This document shows positions 1 to 6,500 of a stretch of 14,700 nucleotides of DNA, piece after piece (position 1 is the first letter of the stretch; every line of letters starts with the position of its first letter). A program made the position numbers and the translations under genes. The notes under the pieces are model-generated. The model saw only the letters and a program-made list of their open reading frames with translations, ran no database searches and had not been told where the DNA came from. The DNA is from Chloroflexota bacterium. Lineage in GTDB: Bacteria; Chloroflexota; Dehalococcoidia; Lucifugimonadales; JADFKI01. The stretch lies in the NCBI GenBank assembly GCA_024648655.1, contig JAGGDZ010000250.1, positions 1 to 14,700 of the forward strand, written 5' to 3'.

Positions 1-741
1 CTCAGGCTCCAGTTCTTTTGCGATACACAGCGTCTCCGCTGACAGAGTTCCGTCATACAGTTCGTACCGTGCCGCGAACTCGTCTAATATCGCCTGGGCT
101 GCCGCATCGTAGTCTGCGACGCCAATCTCGTCCTCAATGCTGCCGACAGTCTCAGGTCGCCAGTCCACGCCAAGCGCATCGTACACCGGCAACAGCACAT
201 CCCGTATGCGCCCGCCGTCCTTCACCACAACCACGCCGCCCACGTGCGCCGCGCCCCTGATGAGCCGCTGTCCTACACCCATTAGCTTGCGCTCGCCTCG
301 CGCGTTCACGCTGTGCTGGCCAGGGCAGTATTCGCCGGGGACCTCGCCGACCTGGGCATCTATACCCAAAAGACGGAGCGCCTGCATTATGATGTCTGCC
401 GCCTCATCGAAGCGCGCCATTACATCCTCGCGTGGCACGGTGTCGGACATCGTCCATGAGAAGGCAATCGTGCCTGAGTGGAAGACAGCCGCCCGTCCGC
501 CCGCAAGCCGCTCTATCGCCTCGAATCCGGCTGAGCGCGCGGCGGCGGTTGCCCTGCCGTACCCGTCAGCGCGCGTGTCCTGCGGGCCGAACGCCACCAC
601 ATTCGCCGGCATATACAAGCGCAGGGTTTCAGGCTCTTCGCCGCGCGCGACCTGCCGCAGCAGCGCCCGCGACACCGCCGTATCGAGGGTGGCAGGATCG
701 CGGAAAGCCTCTCGTGTCAGCCGCATCTTTCGTGAAGCCAT
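1..741 (-). CDS. Lipoate-protein ligase / octanoyltransferase family protein (BPL/LPL domain), 3' end cut by window
   Basis: The reading frame stays open for 247 codons from an ATG at 741 to the window edge, so the C-terminus is missing. The product resembles the biotin/lipoate A/B ligase family, whose members load lipoyl or octanoyl groups onto lipoyl domains of 2-oxoacid dehydrogenases or glycine cleavage H protein in the cytoplasm. Visible signatures are RLAGGRAAVFH (residues 79-88, the family's R-x-x-GG-x-x-V-x-H signature) and RKLMGVGQR (151-159), with Lys152 in the place of the invariant catalytic lysine. Cys139, in GEYCPG 13 residues before that lysine, could match the acyl-carrying Cys of LipM-type octanoyltransferases, so ligase and transferase both remain possible. 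The Shine-Dalgarno in front of 741 is weak, and the in-frame ATG at 726 is an alternative start. The gene is divergent from the dehydratase gene, with 94 bp between them. Family assignment is good; exact activity is open. Confidence 0.82.
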   Translation of the reverse strand, partial: MASRKMRLTREAFRDPATLDTAVSRALLRQVARGEEPETLRLYMPANVVAFGPQDTRADGYGRATAAARSAGFEAIERLAGGRAAVFHSGTIAFSWTMSDTVPREDVMARFDEAADIIMQALRLLGIDAQVGEVPGEYCPGQHSVNARGERKLMGVGQRLIRGAAHVGGVVVVKDGGRIRDVLLPVYDALGVDWRPETVGSIEDEIGVADYDAAAQAILDEFAARYELYDGTLSAETLCIAKELEPE

Positions 742-835
742 GCGGAAAGGATACCACAGCGCCTGCCCTGTTCTTCTGTCGAACCTGTTCATCCATGTTA
801 GACTTCCAGGAAATTTTCCGAGGAGACAGTAGCAT

Positions 836-2029
836 ATGAAAATCAAGTCCGTTAGAGCAGTAACCGTCAATATACCGCGCACACCGCCGAAGACTCCGGC
901 GCGGCGCCCGAACTGGAACACTCACGCGCGCCGCGCGCTGCCCATCAACAAGTATCCGGAGTTCCCACGCATGCACGGTGCGATGCCGGGCGCGAACACG
1001 CGCGAGGAGATATGGGTGCAGGTGGTGGCGGAGGACGGCACATACGGGCTTGGGCAATGCAGCTTCGGAGAGCTGACCGCCGTGCTCGTTGACTACCACT
1101 TCGCACCTCTGCTCGTGGGGCGGGACTGCTTCGCCACCGAGTTTCTCAACGACCTGATGTGGCGCTCCACGCAGCGGTTCGGCGCGGGCGGCATCGCAAC
1201 GGTCGCTCAATCCGGCATAGACCTCGCGCTCTGGGACCTCAAGGGCAAACTCCTTGAACAGCCCGTCTATCGTCTGCTTGGAGGTCCCTGCCGCGACAAG
1301 GTTGACCTCTATGTTACGTCCGACGACCTCGACTGGTCTATGGAACTCGGCTTCCACGCCTTCAAGGTGAGCAACCCGGTCCACTACGAAGAGGGCATCG
1401 ACGGACTGAACATCCTGGACGAGCACATCGGCAGGGCGCGCGATATGGTAGGCTACGACGTAGAGCTAATGTACAACCCGGTGATGTCGTTCAACGTGGA
1501 GTTCGCCGTGCGAGTCGCCGAGAGGCTACGAAAGTACGGGTTGCGCTGGCTCGAAGAGCCGCTCATCCCCACAGATCTGGAAGGGCACATAGAGCTTAGG
1601 AAAGCGATAAACTGGGTGCCGCTCGCCACTGGCGAAGACCATCACGGAAGGCACGCCTTCCGTCAGCTCATAGAGCATCGTGCCATAGACGTAGCGCAGC
1701 CGGACCTGAAGTGGTGCGGCGGACTGACAGAGGCGGTCAAGATATACGCGATAGCAGAGGCGGCGGGGATCGCGACTATCCCGCACGCCGGCGCGGGTAC
1801 GCCGTACGGCCAGCACTTCGGCATGGCAATGCCGGAGTCGCCCATGGCGGAGTTTTGGATGGGGTCGGATCCGGGCGTTCCGCTGGAGGAGGTTTGCCCG
1901 ATACCGGGGATGCCGATGCCGAAGGATGGGTATGTCGTGCCGTCGGACGCGCCGGGGTTTGGGATGGAGATCAAGGACGAGTGGGTGGTGGCTTGGGATC
2001 ATACGGCGGCGATGCGAAATTTGATATAA
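836..2029 (+). CDS. Enolase-superfamily acid dehydratase, L-rhamnonate dehydratase-like (mandelate racemase/muconate lactonizing family)
   Basis: This 397-residue protein has the usual family length and two-part layout: an N-terminal capping domain (about 1-130) and a TIM barrel (about 140-350). Members abstract the alpha proton of a carboxylate held by Mg2+ and, in the rhamnonate dehydratase branch, eliminate water from a sugar acid. From memory the best match is RhmD-like: LGFHAFKVS (171-179), LRWLEEP (236-242), TGEDHHG (265-271), QPDLKWCGG (288-296) and IPHAGAG (315-321). Glu240 and Glu267 fit the second and third metal ligands, and Asp290/His317 fit the Asp-His acid/base dyad. The first metal ligand, normally Asp, is Asn214 in LMYNPVMS, which is unusual and could change activity. 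AGGAG at 821-825 lies 10 bases before the ATG and fixes the start. The stop is followed within about 5 bp by an insertion-sequence end. Substrate unknown; rhamnonate is only the closest named relative. Confidence 0.88.
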   Translation: MKIKSVRAVTVNIPRTPPKTPARRPNWNTHARRALPINKYPEFPRMHGAMPGANTREEIWVQVVAEDGTYGLGQCSFGELTAVLVDYHFAPLLVGRDCFATEFLNDLMWRSTQRFGAGGIATVAQSGIDLALWDLKGKLLEQPVYRLLGGPCRDKVDLYVTSDDLDWSMELGFHAFKVSNPVHYEEGIDGLNILDEHIGRARDMVGYDVELMYNPVMSFNVEFAVRVAERLRKYGLRWLEEPLIPTDLEGHIELRKAINWVPLATGEDHHGRHAFRQLIEHRAIDVAQPDLKWCGGLTEAVKIYAIAEAAGIATIPHAGAGTPYGQHFGMAMPESPMAEFWMGSDPGVPLEEVCPIPGMPMPKDGYVVPSDAPGFGMEIKDEWVVAWDHTAAMRNLI

Positions 2030-2066
2030 CTTGTAACCGTCCCAAAGTTGGTGTGATAAGAAAGAA

Positions 2067-2121
2067 GCGGGGAATCTCGGTAAGATTTTGAGTGAAGAAC
2101 CAAAATCAAAGGAGTCCCCGC
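2067..2121. repeat. Nested inverted repeat inside the IS remnant
   Basis: GCGGGGA (2067-2073) pairs exactly with TCCCCGC (2115-2121), and inside it GATTTTG (2084-2090) pairs exactly with CAAAATC (2101-2107). CTC (2076-2078) can also pair with GAG (2112-2114). The result is a long imperfect hairpin about 40 bp after the dehydratase stop. It could end transcription of that gene, or be the folded end of the IS element. It has no clear T-tract on either strand, so a classical intrinsic terminator is not well supported. Confidence 0.5.
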
Positions 2122-2159
2122 CGACGCCAGACGCCAAGAGTACGATTTACACTGCCACA

Positions 2160-2518
2160 GGTCAGGTAGCATCCCGGACGCTCGCCCGTCGAGCTGTCCA
2201 TATTACGCCCGGGTAGCCTTCCACAAGTGCGCTGCCCACCACATGCCTATCCCACGGCTGTAAGCGTCGCTGCGATACAGCTCACCATCCGTCAGTCGCT
2301 CGTACAAGCTCAGGAAAGTCCTTTCATCACGCCCACCAACCTCGAAGTCCACCCACCCACCTACCACCATCCGACTCAGCGACCACCGCCGCCCATATCC
2401 ATACATCCTCACGCTTGGAAGAACGCCGCGCTCCCCCTGTATGTCCACATCTTATAGCATACGTCAAAGCCGACTCCGGATAGATTTGCGCGAGCCGTCT
2501 TCGAGAATTGGTTGGCAA
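2160..2518 (-). pseudogene. IS1-family transposase fragment with several frameshifts
   Basis: Read on the minus strand, homology-like pieces of an IS1-type DDE transposase continue through successive frames. They are YKMWTYRG (near 2455-2430), then SKREDVWIWAAVVAESDGGRW (split over 2420-2350), then VDFEVGGRDERTFLSLYERL and LYRSDAY (about 2351-2255), then DRHVVG (about 2245-2225). The order matches the usual W-T-Y / V-W-I-W / FEVGDRS / Y-x-SD-x-Y / RHxVGKG succession of IS1-like transposases. Three frame changes and a missing N-terminus mean no functional protein is made. This reading relies on remembered family patterns, not an alignment. The short ATG-started frames in this interval are not separate genes. 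Confidence 0.65.
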
Positions 2519-2530
2519 TCGGCACTCGCA

Positions 2531-3493
2531 TCAGAAGCCCGCCCGCTTGTCGCATACATATAGAAATGGCTCATTGCCGAGAAAGCGGCGCATATTTTCG
2601 CGGAAAATCTGCCTTCTGCCTTCGTACATCTGAGGAGTCAACGCGGAGGCATGCGGTGAAAGCACTACATTGTCCAGCCCCCAGAGCGGACTTTCCTGCG
2701 GTAGTGGCTCTATTTCGGTAGCGTCTATTCCTGCGCCCGCAAGCCTTCCATTTTGAAGGGCGTCGGCAAGCGCGTCCTCATCAACAATGCCGCCACGCGA
2801 AATGACGATTAGGTATGCGGAAGCTCTCAGCAGACCGATACGACGCCTGTCTATGAGTCCACGAGATTCCGAAGTCAGAGGCGCCGTTATCACAAACCAG
2901 TCGCACATCTGCATAAGCTCGTCCAGCCTCTCCATTCCCCAGACTTCTTTGACCTGTGGAGGAGGCGCAACAGGGTTGACGTCCACGGCGTACACATCAA
3001 TGTCGAACCCGTAAGCTCGTCGCGCGACCGCTCTGCCTATATCACCCAACGCCAGTATGCCCATGGTAGTGCCCGACAGTTCCACAAATGCGTGCGAATA
3101 CTTCTCAGCGTCCCAATGACCTAACCTCTGATCCTCCGCCATCTGCCTTCCTCTATGAGAAAGGGAGAGCATCATCCAGAGTACATGGTCCGCCATTGGG
3201 TTCGCGTGCGGACCACGCGCGTTGGTCAATACTACGTCGCTATCGGCTAAGGAGGGCAGTTCCGCCATAATCTTGTCTATGCCCGTGCCCGGGCAGTGTA
3301 TCCAGCGCAAGCGCGACGCGGCTGCTACAACCTCCGGGCTGTCAGGCCAGCCGCATATTACATCGGCGTCACCGGCTGCACTCAGTTGTTCTTCGACACT
3401 CATTGCGGTGAGAAACTCAACCTCTGGAAATTCGGTTTGCAGTTGGCATACAAATCCGTCTCCTAGGTGGGCGTTTGTCATCAAGACTTTCAT
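2531..3493 (-). CDS. D-isomer-specific 2-hydroxyacid dehydrogenase (NAD-binding)
   Basis: The 320-residue protein has the family's usual length. These cytoplasmic enzymes interconvert 2-hydroxy acids and 2-keto acids with NAD(P)H. The nucleotide-binding turn is ILALGDIGRAVA (146-157). The usual GxGxxG reads A148-x-G150-x-x-G153, so the first glycine is an alanine. Asp171, at the end of the following strand (YAVDVNP), suggests NAD rather than NADP. The catalytic triad looks intact: Arg233 in ISRGGIVDEDAL, Glu262 in ATEIEPLP, and His281 in LSPHASALT. GAGAGG at 3500-3505 lies 6 bases before the ATG and supports the start. The gene is transcribed alone, between the IS remnant and a terminator-like hairpin of the small gene upstream. 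Glyoxylate, hydroxypyruvate or another 2-keto acid could be the substrate; the sequence does not decide. Confidence 0.9.
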   Translation of the reverse strand: MKVLMTNAHLGDGFVCQLQTEFPEVEFLTAMSVEEQLSAAGDADVICGWPDSPEVVAAASRLRWIHCPGTGIDKIMAELPSLADSDVVLTNARGPHANPMADHVLWMMLSLSHRGRQMAEDQRLGHWDAEKYSHAFVELSGTTMGILALGDIGRAVARRAYGFDIDVYAVDVNPVAPPPQVKEVWGMERLDELMQMCDWFVITAPLTSESRGLIDRRRIGLLRASAYLIVISRGGIVDEDALADALQNGRLAGAGIDATEIEPLPQESPLWGLDNVVLSPHASALTPQMYEGRRQIFRENMRRFLGNEPFLYVCDKRAGF

Positions 3494-3536
3494 TTTTTGC
3501 CTCTCATTTCAGCGCGCTTGAATTGAATACGCGAAA

Positions 3537-3562
3537 GCCCCGCCTGACTAGCAGCGCGGGGC
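3537..3562 (-). terminator. Hairpin terminator behind the small twin-arginine gene
   Basis: GCCCCGC (3537-3543) pairs exactly with GCGGGGC (3556-3562). CTG (3544-3546) can extend the stem by pairing with CAG (3552-3554) around the loop ACTAG, leaving one bulged C. On the minus strand it follows the small gene's stop (3620) by about 58 bp, with a short TTT run after it. It would separate that gene from the dehydrogenase. The weak T-run keeps confidence moderate. Confidence 0.55.
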
Positions 3563-3619
3563 ATTTGTGTTGCAGGATATCTTATCGATTACCGAAGGCG
3601 CGTCCCTGCTTATCAAGAA

Positions 3620-3805
3620 CTATGCGTCCGTGCGGTCGTTGGCCGGCGTGAATATGGATCCCTCCGGAAATTTAGGATATTGCGTGGAGTTGCGCCCAAA
3701 TAGCCTACTGCCAACGGCGTTGAATGCCACTACGCCCGCGACTCCGACAGGGATGCCTAGAAGGAAACTCCTGCGTGAAATCCGCTTCCGCTCCTTGTTG
3801 TCCAT
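3620..3805 (-). CDS. Small twin-arginine/membrane-anchor protein, 61 residues
   Basis: I do not recognise a named family, but the frame looks real. The N-terminus carries SRRSFLLG (residues 10-17), a close match to the twin-arginine export motif S/T-R-R-x-F-L. A hydrophobic stretch of about 18 residues (FLLG through FNAV, 14-31) follows, then a short basic segment and a polar tail with PKFPEGSIFTPA (44-55). GGAGGG lies 10 bases before the ATG (plus-strand 3816-3821) and a hairpin terminator follows the stop. The protein would be a single-span anchor or an exported peptide. I have an impression that similar short twin-arginine proteins with an 'EGSIFTPA' tail occur in Chloroflexota, but cannot verify it. 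It may serve an oxidoreductase complex. Function is unknown. Confidence 0.6.
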   Translation of the reverse strand: MDNKERKRISRRSFLLGIPVGVAGVVAFNAVGSRLFGRNSTQYPKFPEGSIFTPANDRTDA

Positions 3806-3994
3806 ACCGCTAATACCCTCCAGAATTGCAGACTTATTTGTCAGAGGTCATTATACGCAACCAAATACATCAGGGGCAAGCACTTCTTGAGATTCCGGAG
3901 TCACCAACCAAGCAACATGGCTGACTTCAATTCGGCGTGTAGGGTATCATTGCTAACGACCTTGCGCCCCGTCCGAAATTTACCAGTCTTAAAA

Positions 3995-4000
3995 TGAGGT
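3995..4000 (+). promoter_or_regulatory. Shine-Dalgarno that sets the CoA-transferase start
   Basis: TGAGGT at 3995-4000 lies 8 bases before the ATG at 4009. It overlaps the earlier in-frame ATG at 3994, which itself has no purine-rich stretch upstream. This is why the later start is preferred. Confidence 0.55.
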
Positions 4001-4008
4001 ATGCCCGA

Positions 4009-5160
4009 ATGACTATGCCCCTTAGCGGAATCAGAGTGCTCGACCTGTGCATCATACTCGCCGGCCCAACATGCGGCAGAACACTCGCTGAGTACGGAGC
4101 CGAAGTCATCAAGATAGACAGTTGGTTTCGACCACCAACCGACAGGCAGCTTCACGATGTCGGAAGAGGCAAACGCAGCATATGCCTCGACATTACTAAG
4201 CCGCCAGGTCTTGAAGCTTTTTATCGCCTTCTGGATACGGCAGATGTAGTTCTCGGCGGATTTCGGAAAGGCGTCGCTGAACGACTGGGCATTGGATATG
4301 AGCAACTGCGCGAACGTAAACCTGACATTGTATATCTTGCCATCAATGCATTCGGTCAACAGGGAAACTGGGCAAACCGACCGGGCTATGAACAGAATGC
4401 ACAGGCGGCTACGGGAGTGCAGATTCGCAACGGTGGGCGAAGAGAAGCTCCACTTCATTCCCCTTACACTTTCAATGACTACGGCACTGGGCTAATGGGC
4501 GCTTACGCCGTCATGCTCGCGCTGCTGAAACGCCGTCAGACCGGCAAAGGGCAGTTCGTGCATACATCACTGGCGCAGACCGGTTCCACATTCTCGTCGC
4601 CATTTCTCATCGACCACGACGGCTACGAACGCAACGAAGTTGAAGGACGACGGGCGAGGCGGTTCGACGCTCTCAATGGTCTGTATGAGACCGCGGACGG
4701 ATGGTTGGCACTAGCCGATGCAAATTGGCAAGCATTAGTGGGAATTGAGGTGTTCGCTTATCTATTGGAGCGCGAGGAGTTCGCTACGGATGAACTTCGA
4801 CGGAAGAACGACGCCTTGCTATCGGAGGCGATTGGCGAAGTGTTCATTCAAAGGAATGCGGAAGATTGGCTCTCTGATTTTCGCTTAGCCGGAATCAAAG
4901 CCACTAAAAATAACGATATTGCAAGCATACTGTCCGACGACTACACGCGAAGGCAGGGACTTATCGTGGGTGAAGACACCCTCGAATTAGGCGAGGTTAT
5001 GCACGCCGGAGTCGCGCCGCGCCTGAGCGAGACACAACCACTCCTTGGCGCTACTCCCACTTTCGGCGAAGAGACCGAAGCGGTGCTGCTGGAACTCGGC
5101 TATGAAGTGGAGGAGATGGATGCACTGCGCGCGGAGGGAGTTATACCGCCGATGGCGTGA
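4009..5160 (+). CDS. CaiB/BaiF family (family III) CoA-transferase
   Basis: With the ATG at 4009 the protein has 383 residues, typical for the family; an in-frame ATG at 3994 would add five. Family III enzymes move CoA between carboxylic acids through an aspartyl-CoA thioester, as interlocked dimers in the cytoplasm. The N-terminal start MPLSGIRVLDL and LAEYGAEVIKID match the Rossmann-like beginning of the family. TFNDYGTGL holds an Asp (residue 157 from this start) in the position of the catalytic Asp169 of formyl-CoA transferase, followed by the standard RRQTGKGQ. The enzyme should therefore be active. It converges with the two-gene CaiB operon on the other strand, with only 18 bp between stop codons and no terminator seen. 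Substrate unknown; being next to hydroxy-acid enzymes suggests a role in carboxylic acid breakdown. Confidence 0.88.
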   Translation: MTMPLSGIRVLDLCIILAGPTCGRTLAEYGAEVIKIDSWFRPPTDRQLHDVGRGKRSICLDITKPPGLEAFYRLLDTADVVLGGFRKGVAERLGIGYEQLRERKPDIVYLAINAFGQQGNWANRPGYEQNAQAATGVQIRNGGRREAPLHSPYTFNDYGTGLMGAYAVMLALLKRRQTGKGQFVHTSLAQTGSTFSSPFLIDHDGYERNEVEGRRARRFDALNGLYETADGWLALADANWQALVGIEVFAYLLEREEFATDELRRKNDALLSEAIGEVFIQRNAEDWLSDFRLAGIKATKNNDIASILSDDYTRRQGLIVGEDTLELGEVMHAGVAPRLSETQPLLGATPTFGEETEAVLLELGYEVEEMDALRAEGVIPPMA

Positions 5161-5178
5161 TTGAGCATATGCGTTTAT

Positions 5179-6480
5179 CTATTCGTCTTCGCGCGGAAAA
5201 TCCATGCCAATGTGTCCCAAGCGCTCCAGTTCGGCATATTCCTCGTCGCTCACTCCCAGCACCTGCTTATAGACATACTCGTTATCCTGCCCCAGCTGAA
5301 CGGGTCCCCTGCGTATCCTAATTGGCATGTCAGACATGCGGTACGGCGCGCCCACATACAGGTGCGAGCCTTCCACATCCTTATGGTAAACTTCTTCGAA
5401 TATGCCCCGTTCCTTCAAGTGCGGGTCTTCAAAAGCGTCACGCTGGTCTATTACGGGGCCTGCTGCCACACCCACATTCTGCAGGATGTGCATGACCTCA
5501 TAGTGTCCGTATTTGCGCGTCCATTGGGAGATATGGGCGTCGAGCGCATTCTGGTTTTCGTACCTGCCGGAGTGTGTCGAAAACCGTTCGTCCAGCGTCC
5601 AGTCCGGATTGCCGAGCGCTCCGCAGAACGCGGCCCAGTCACCGCCATCGAACAAGGTGATGTTCACCCACCGGTCGGCGCCTGCACACGGGTAGCAGCC
5701 CTGAATCGCGCTTGTGTGGCGATTCCCCAGTGTGCCGCTGTCTCGACCGTTCATCGAGTAGTCCATGAAGTAGCGGCCAACGTAGGGCATCATATTCTCC
5801 GCCTGAGCCAGTTCGATGAGCTGCCCCTTGCCTGTGCGCTTGCGGAAGTGCAACGCTGCTAGCAGGGCGAAAGCCCCTTGAGCGCCGCCGGCAGCGTCCG
5901 CAGCGAACACATTCGTGCTCGATGACTGATCCATATCTTCATAGCCGCGCACGATGGTATGACCGATTACGCCTTCCATATGAACCCCGAGCGAGCGGAA
6001 ATCCCTATACGCGCCGCTGTTGCCGTATGCGGGCATCCGCAGCATGATGATACGTGGGTTGATTTGGCGCATCATTTCGTAGGATATGCCGAGCTTGTCC
6101 ATAGTTTCGGTGACATTGTTCTCGACAAACGCATCGCTTACAGCGATTAGACGCTTGAGAATGTCCATTCCGGACGACTGCGTCAGATCCACGGTTATGC
6201 CGAGTTTATTGCGTCCATGTGCGTTGAAAAGCGGGTAGCGATTCCAAGGGCGGCTGCCGGGTTCTCGTCCAGGCATAGCAGCGACAAATGCCGGCAGCCC
6301 TTCAATCACTTCTTTAGGTGGATAAGGAATATAGCCGCGCGTAATGGGAGGCAACCGCTTAATGGATTCCAAGCGTATGACTTCAGCGCCCATATCGGCG
6401 AGCAGGGTAGCACAGTAAGTTCCCGCCCAGACGACGGTCATGTCCAGAATACGTACGCCTTCGAGAGGCAGTCGCGCCAT
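5179..6480 (-). CDS. CaiB/BaiF family CoA-transferase, Asp-containing member of a tandem pair
   Basis: The 433-residue protein starts with the family pattern LEGVRILDMT and LLADMGAEVIRLES (27-39). Asp195 in VFAADAAGGAQGAFAL (191-206), followed by RKRTGKGQ, sits where the catalytic aspartate of family III CoA-transferases is expected, so the acyl-aspartyl chemistry looks possible. An extra segment of about 35 residues (45-80), rich in Pro, Gly and aromatic residues, sits after the first beta-alpha units; other members often have a shorter loop here. GGAGG (plus-strand 6489-6493) lies 8 bases before the ATG. It is the second gene of an operon: the upstream CaiB/BaiF gene ends 20 bp before it. 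The close spacing of two unlike paralogs suggests a hetero-oligomer, which is an inference. Substrate unknown. Confidence 0.88.
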   Translation of the reverse strand: MARLPLEGVRILDMTVVWAGTYCATLLADMGAEVIRLESIKRLPPITRGYIPYPPKEVIEGLPAFVAAMPGREPGSRPWNRYPLFNAHGRNKLGITVDLTQSSGMDILKRLIAVSDAFVENNVTETMDKLGISYEMMRQINPRIIMLRMPAYGNSGAYRDFRSLGVHMEGVIGHTIVRGYEDMDQSSSTNVFAADAAGGAQGAFALLAALHFRKRTGKGQLIELAQAENMMPYVGRYFMDYSMNGRDSGTLGNRHTSAIQGCYPCAGADRWVNITLFDGGDWAAFCGALGNPDWTLDERFSTHSGRYENQNALDAHISQWTRKYGHYEVMHILQNVGVAAGPVIDQRDAFEDPHLKERGIFEEVYHKDVEGSHLYVGAPYRMSDMPIRIRRGPVQLGQDNEYVYKQVLGVSDEEYAELERLGHIGMDFPREDE

Positions 6481-6500
6481 TGTGTTCGCCTCCGGAAGGG

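Larger units (their letters stand above)
2034..2518 (-). mobile_element. Decayed IS1-family insertion sequence remnant
   Basis: This fills the roughly 500-bp gap between the dehydratase and the dehydrogenase. It holds a broken IS1-type transposase on the minus strand (described separately) and, beyond the transposase 3' end, a hairpin-rich tail. The left boundary at about 2034, where an AACCGTCCCAAAG-like sequence starts just after the dehydratase stop, is my guess for the terminal repeat. I could not find the matching inverted copy near 2500-2540, so the other end appears to be lost, and no flanking target duplication is visible. The right boundary abuts the dehydrogenase stop at 2531. The element is inert as it stands. 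Confidence 0.6.

Noticed and set aside
137..832. 231-codon plus-strand frame at the left edge
   Set aside because: It is antisense to the lipoyl-ligase-family gene, is dominated by Ser, Arg, Pro and Ala, and has no family signature.
629..1426. 265-codon minus-strand frame opposite the dehydratase start
   Set aside because: It overlaps both the dehydratase and the lipoyl-ligase-family genes, shows no family pattern, and is rich in Arg and Val as expected for an antisense frame of GC-rich coding sequence.
2227..2457. 76-codon plus-strand frame rich in His and Pro in the IS remnant
   Set aside because: It is the antisense of the decayed transposase; the transposase motifs on the minus strand explain the region better.
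3901..4458. 185-codon minus-strand frame opposite the start of the first CoA-transferase
   Set aside because: No motif or Shine-Dalgarno; it is antisense to the conserved N-terminal half of a family III CoA-transferase.
5161..5862. 233-codon plus-strand frame opposite the CaiB/BaiF gene
   Set aside because: It lies wholly antisense to a clearly recognised CoA-transferase and has no recognisable motif or ribosome site.
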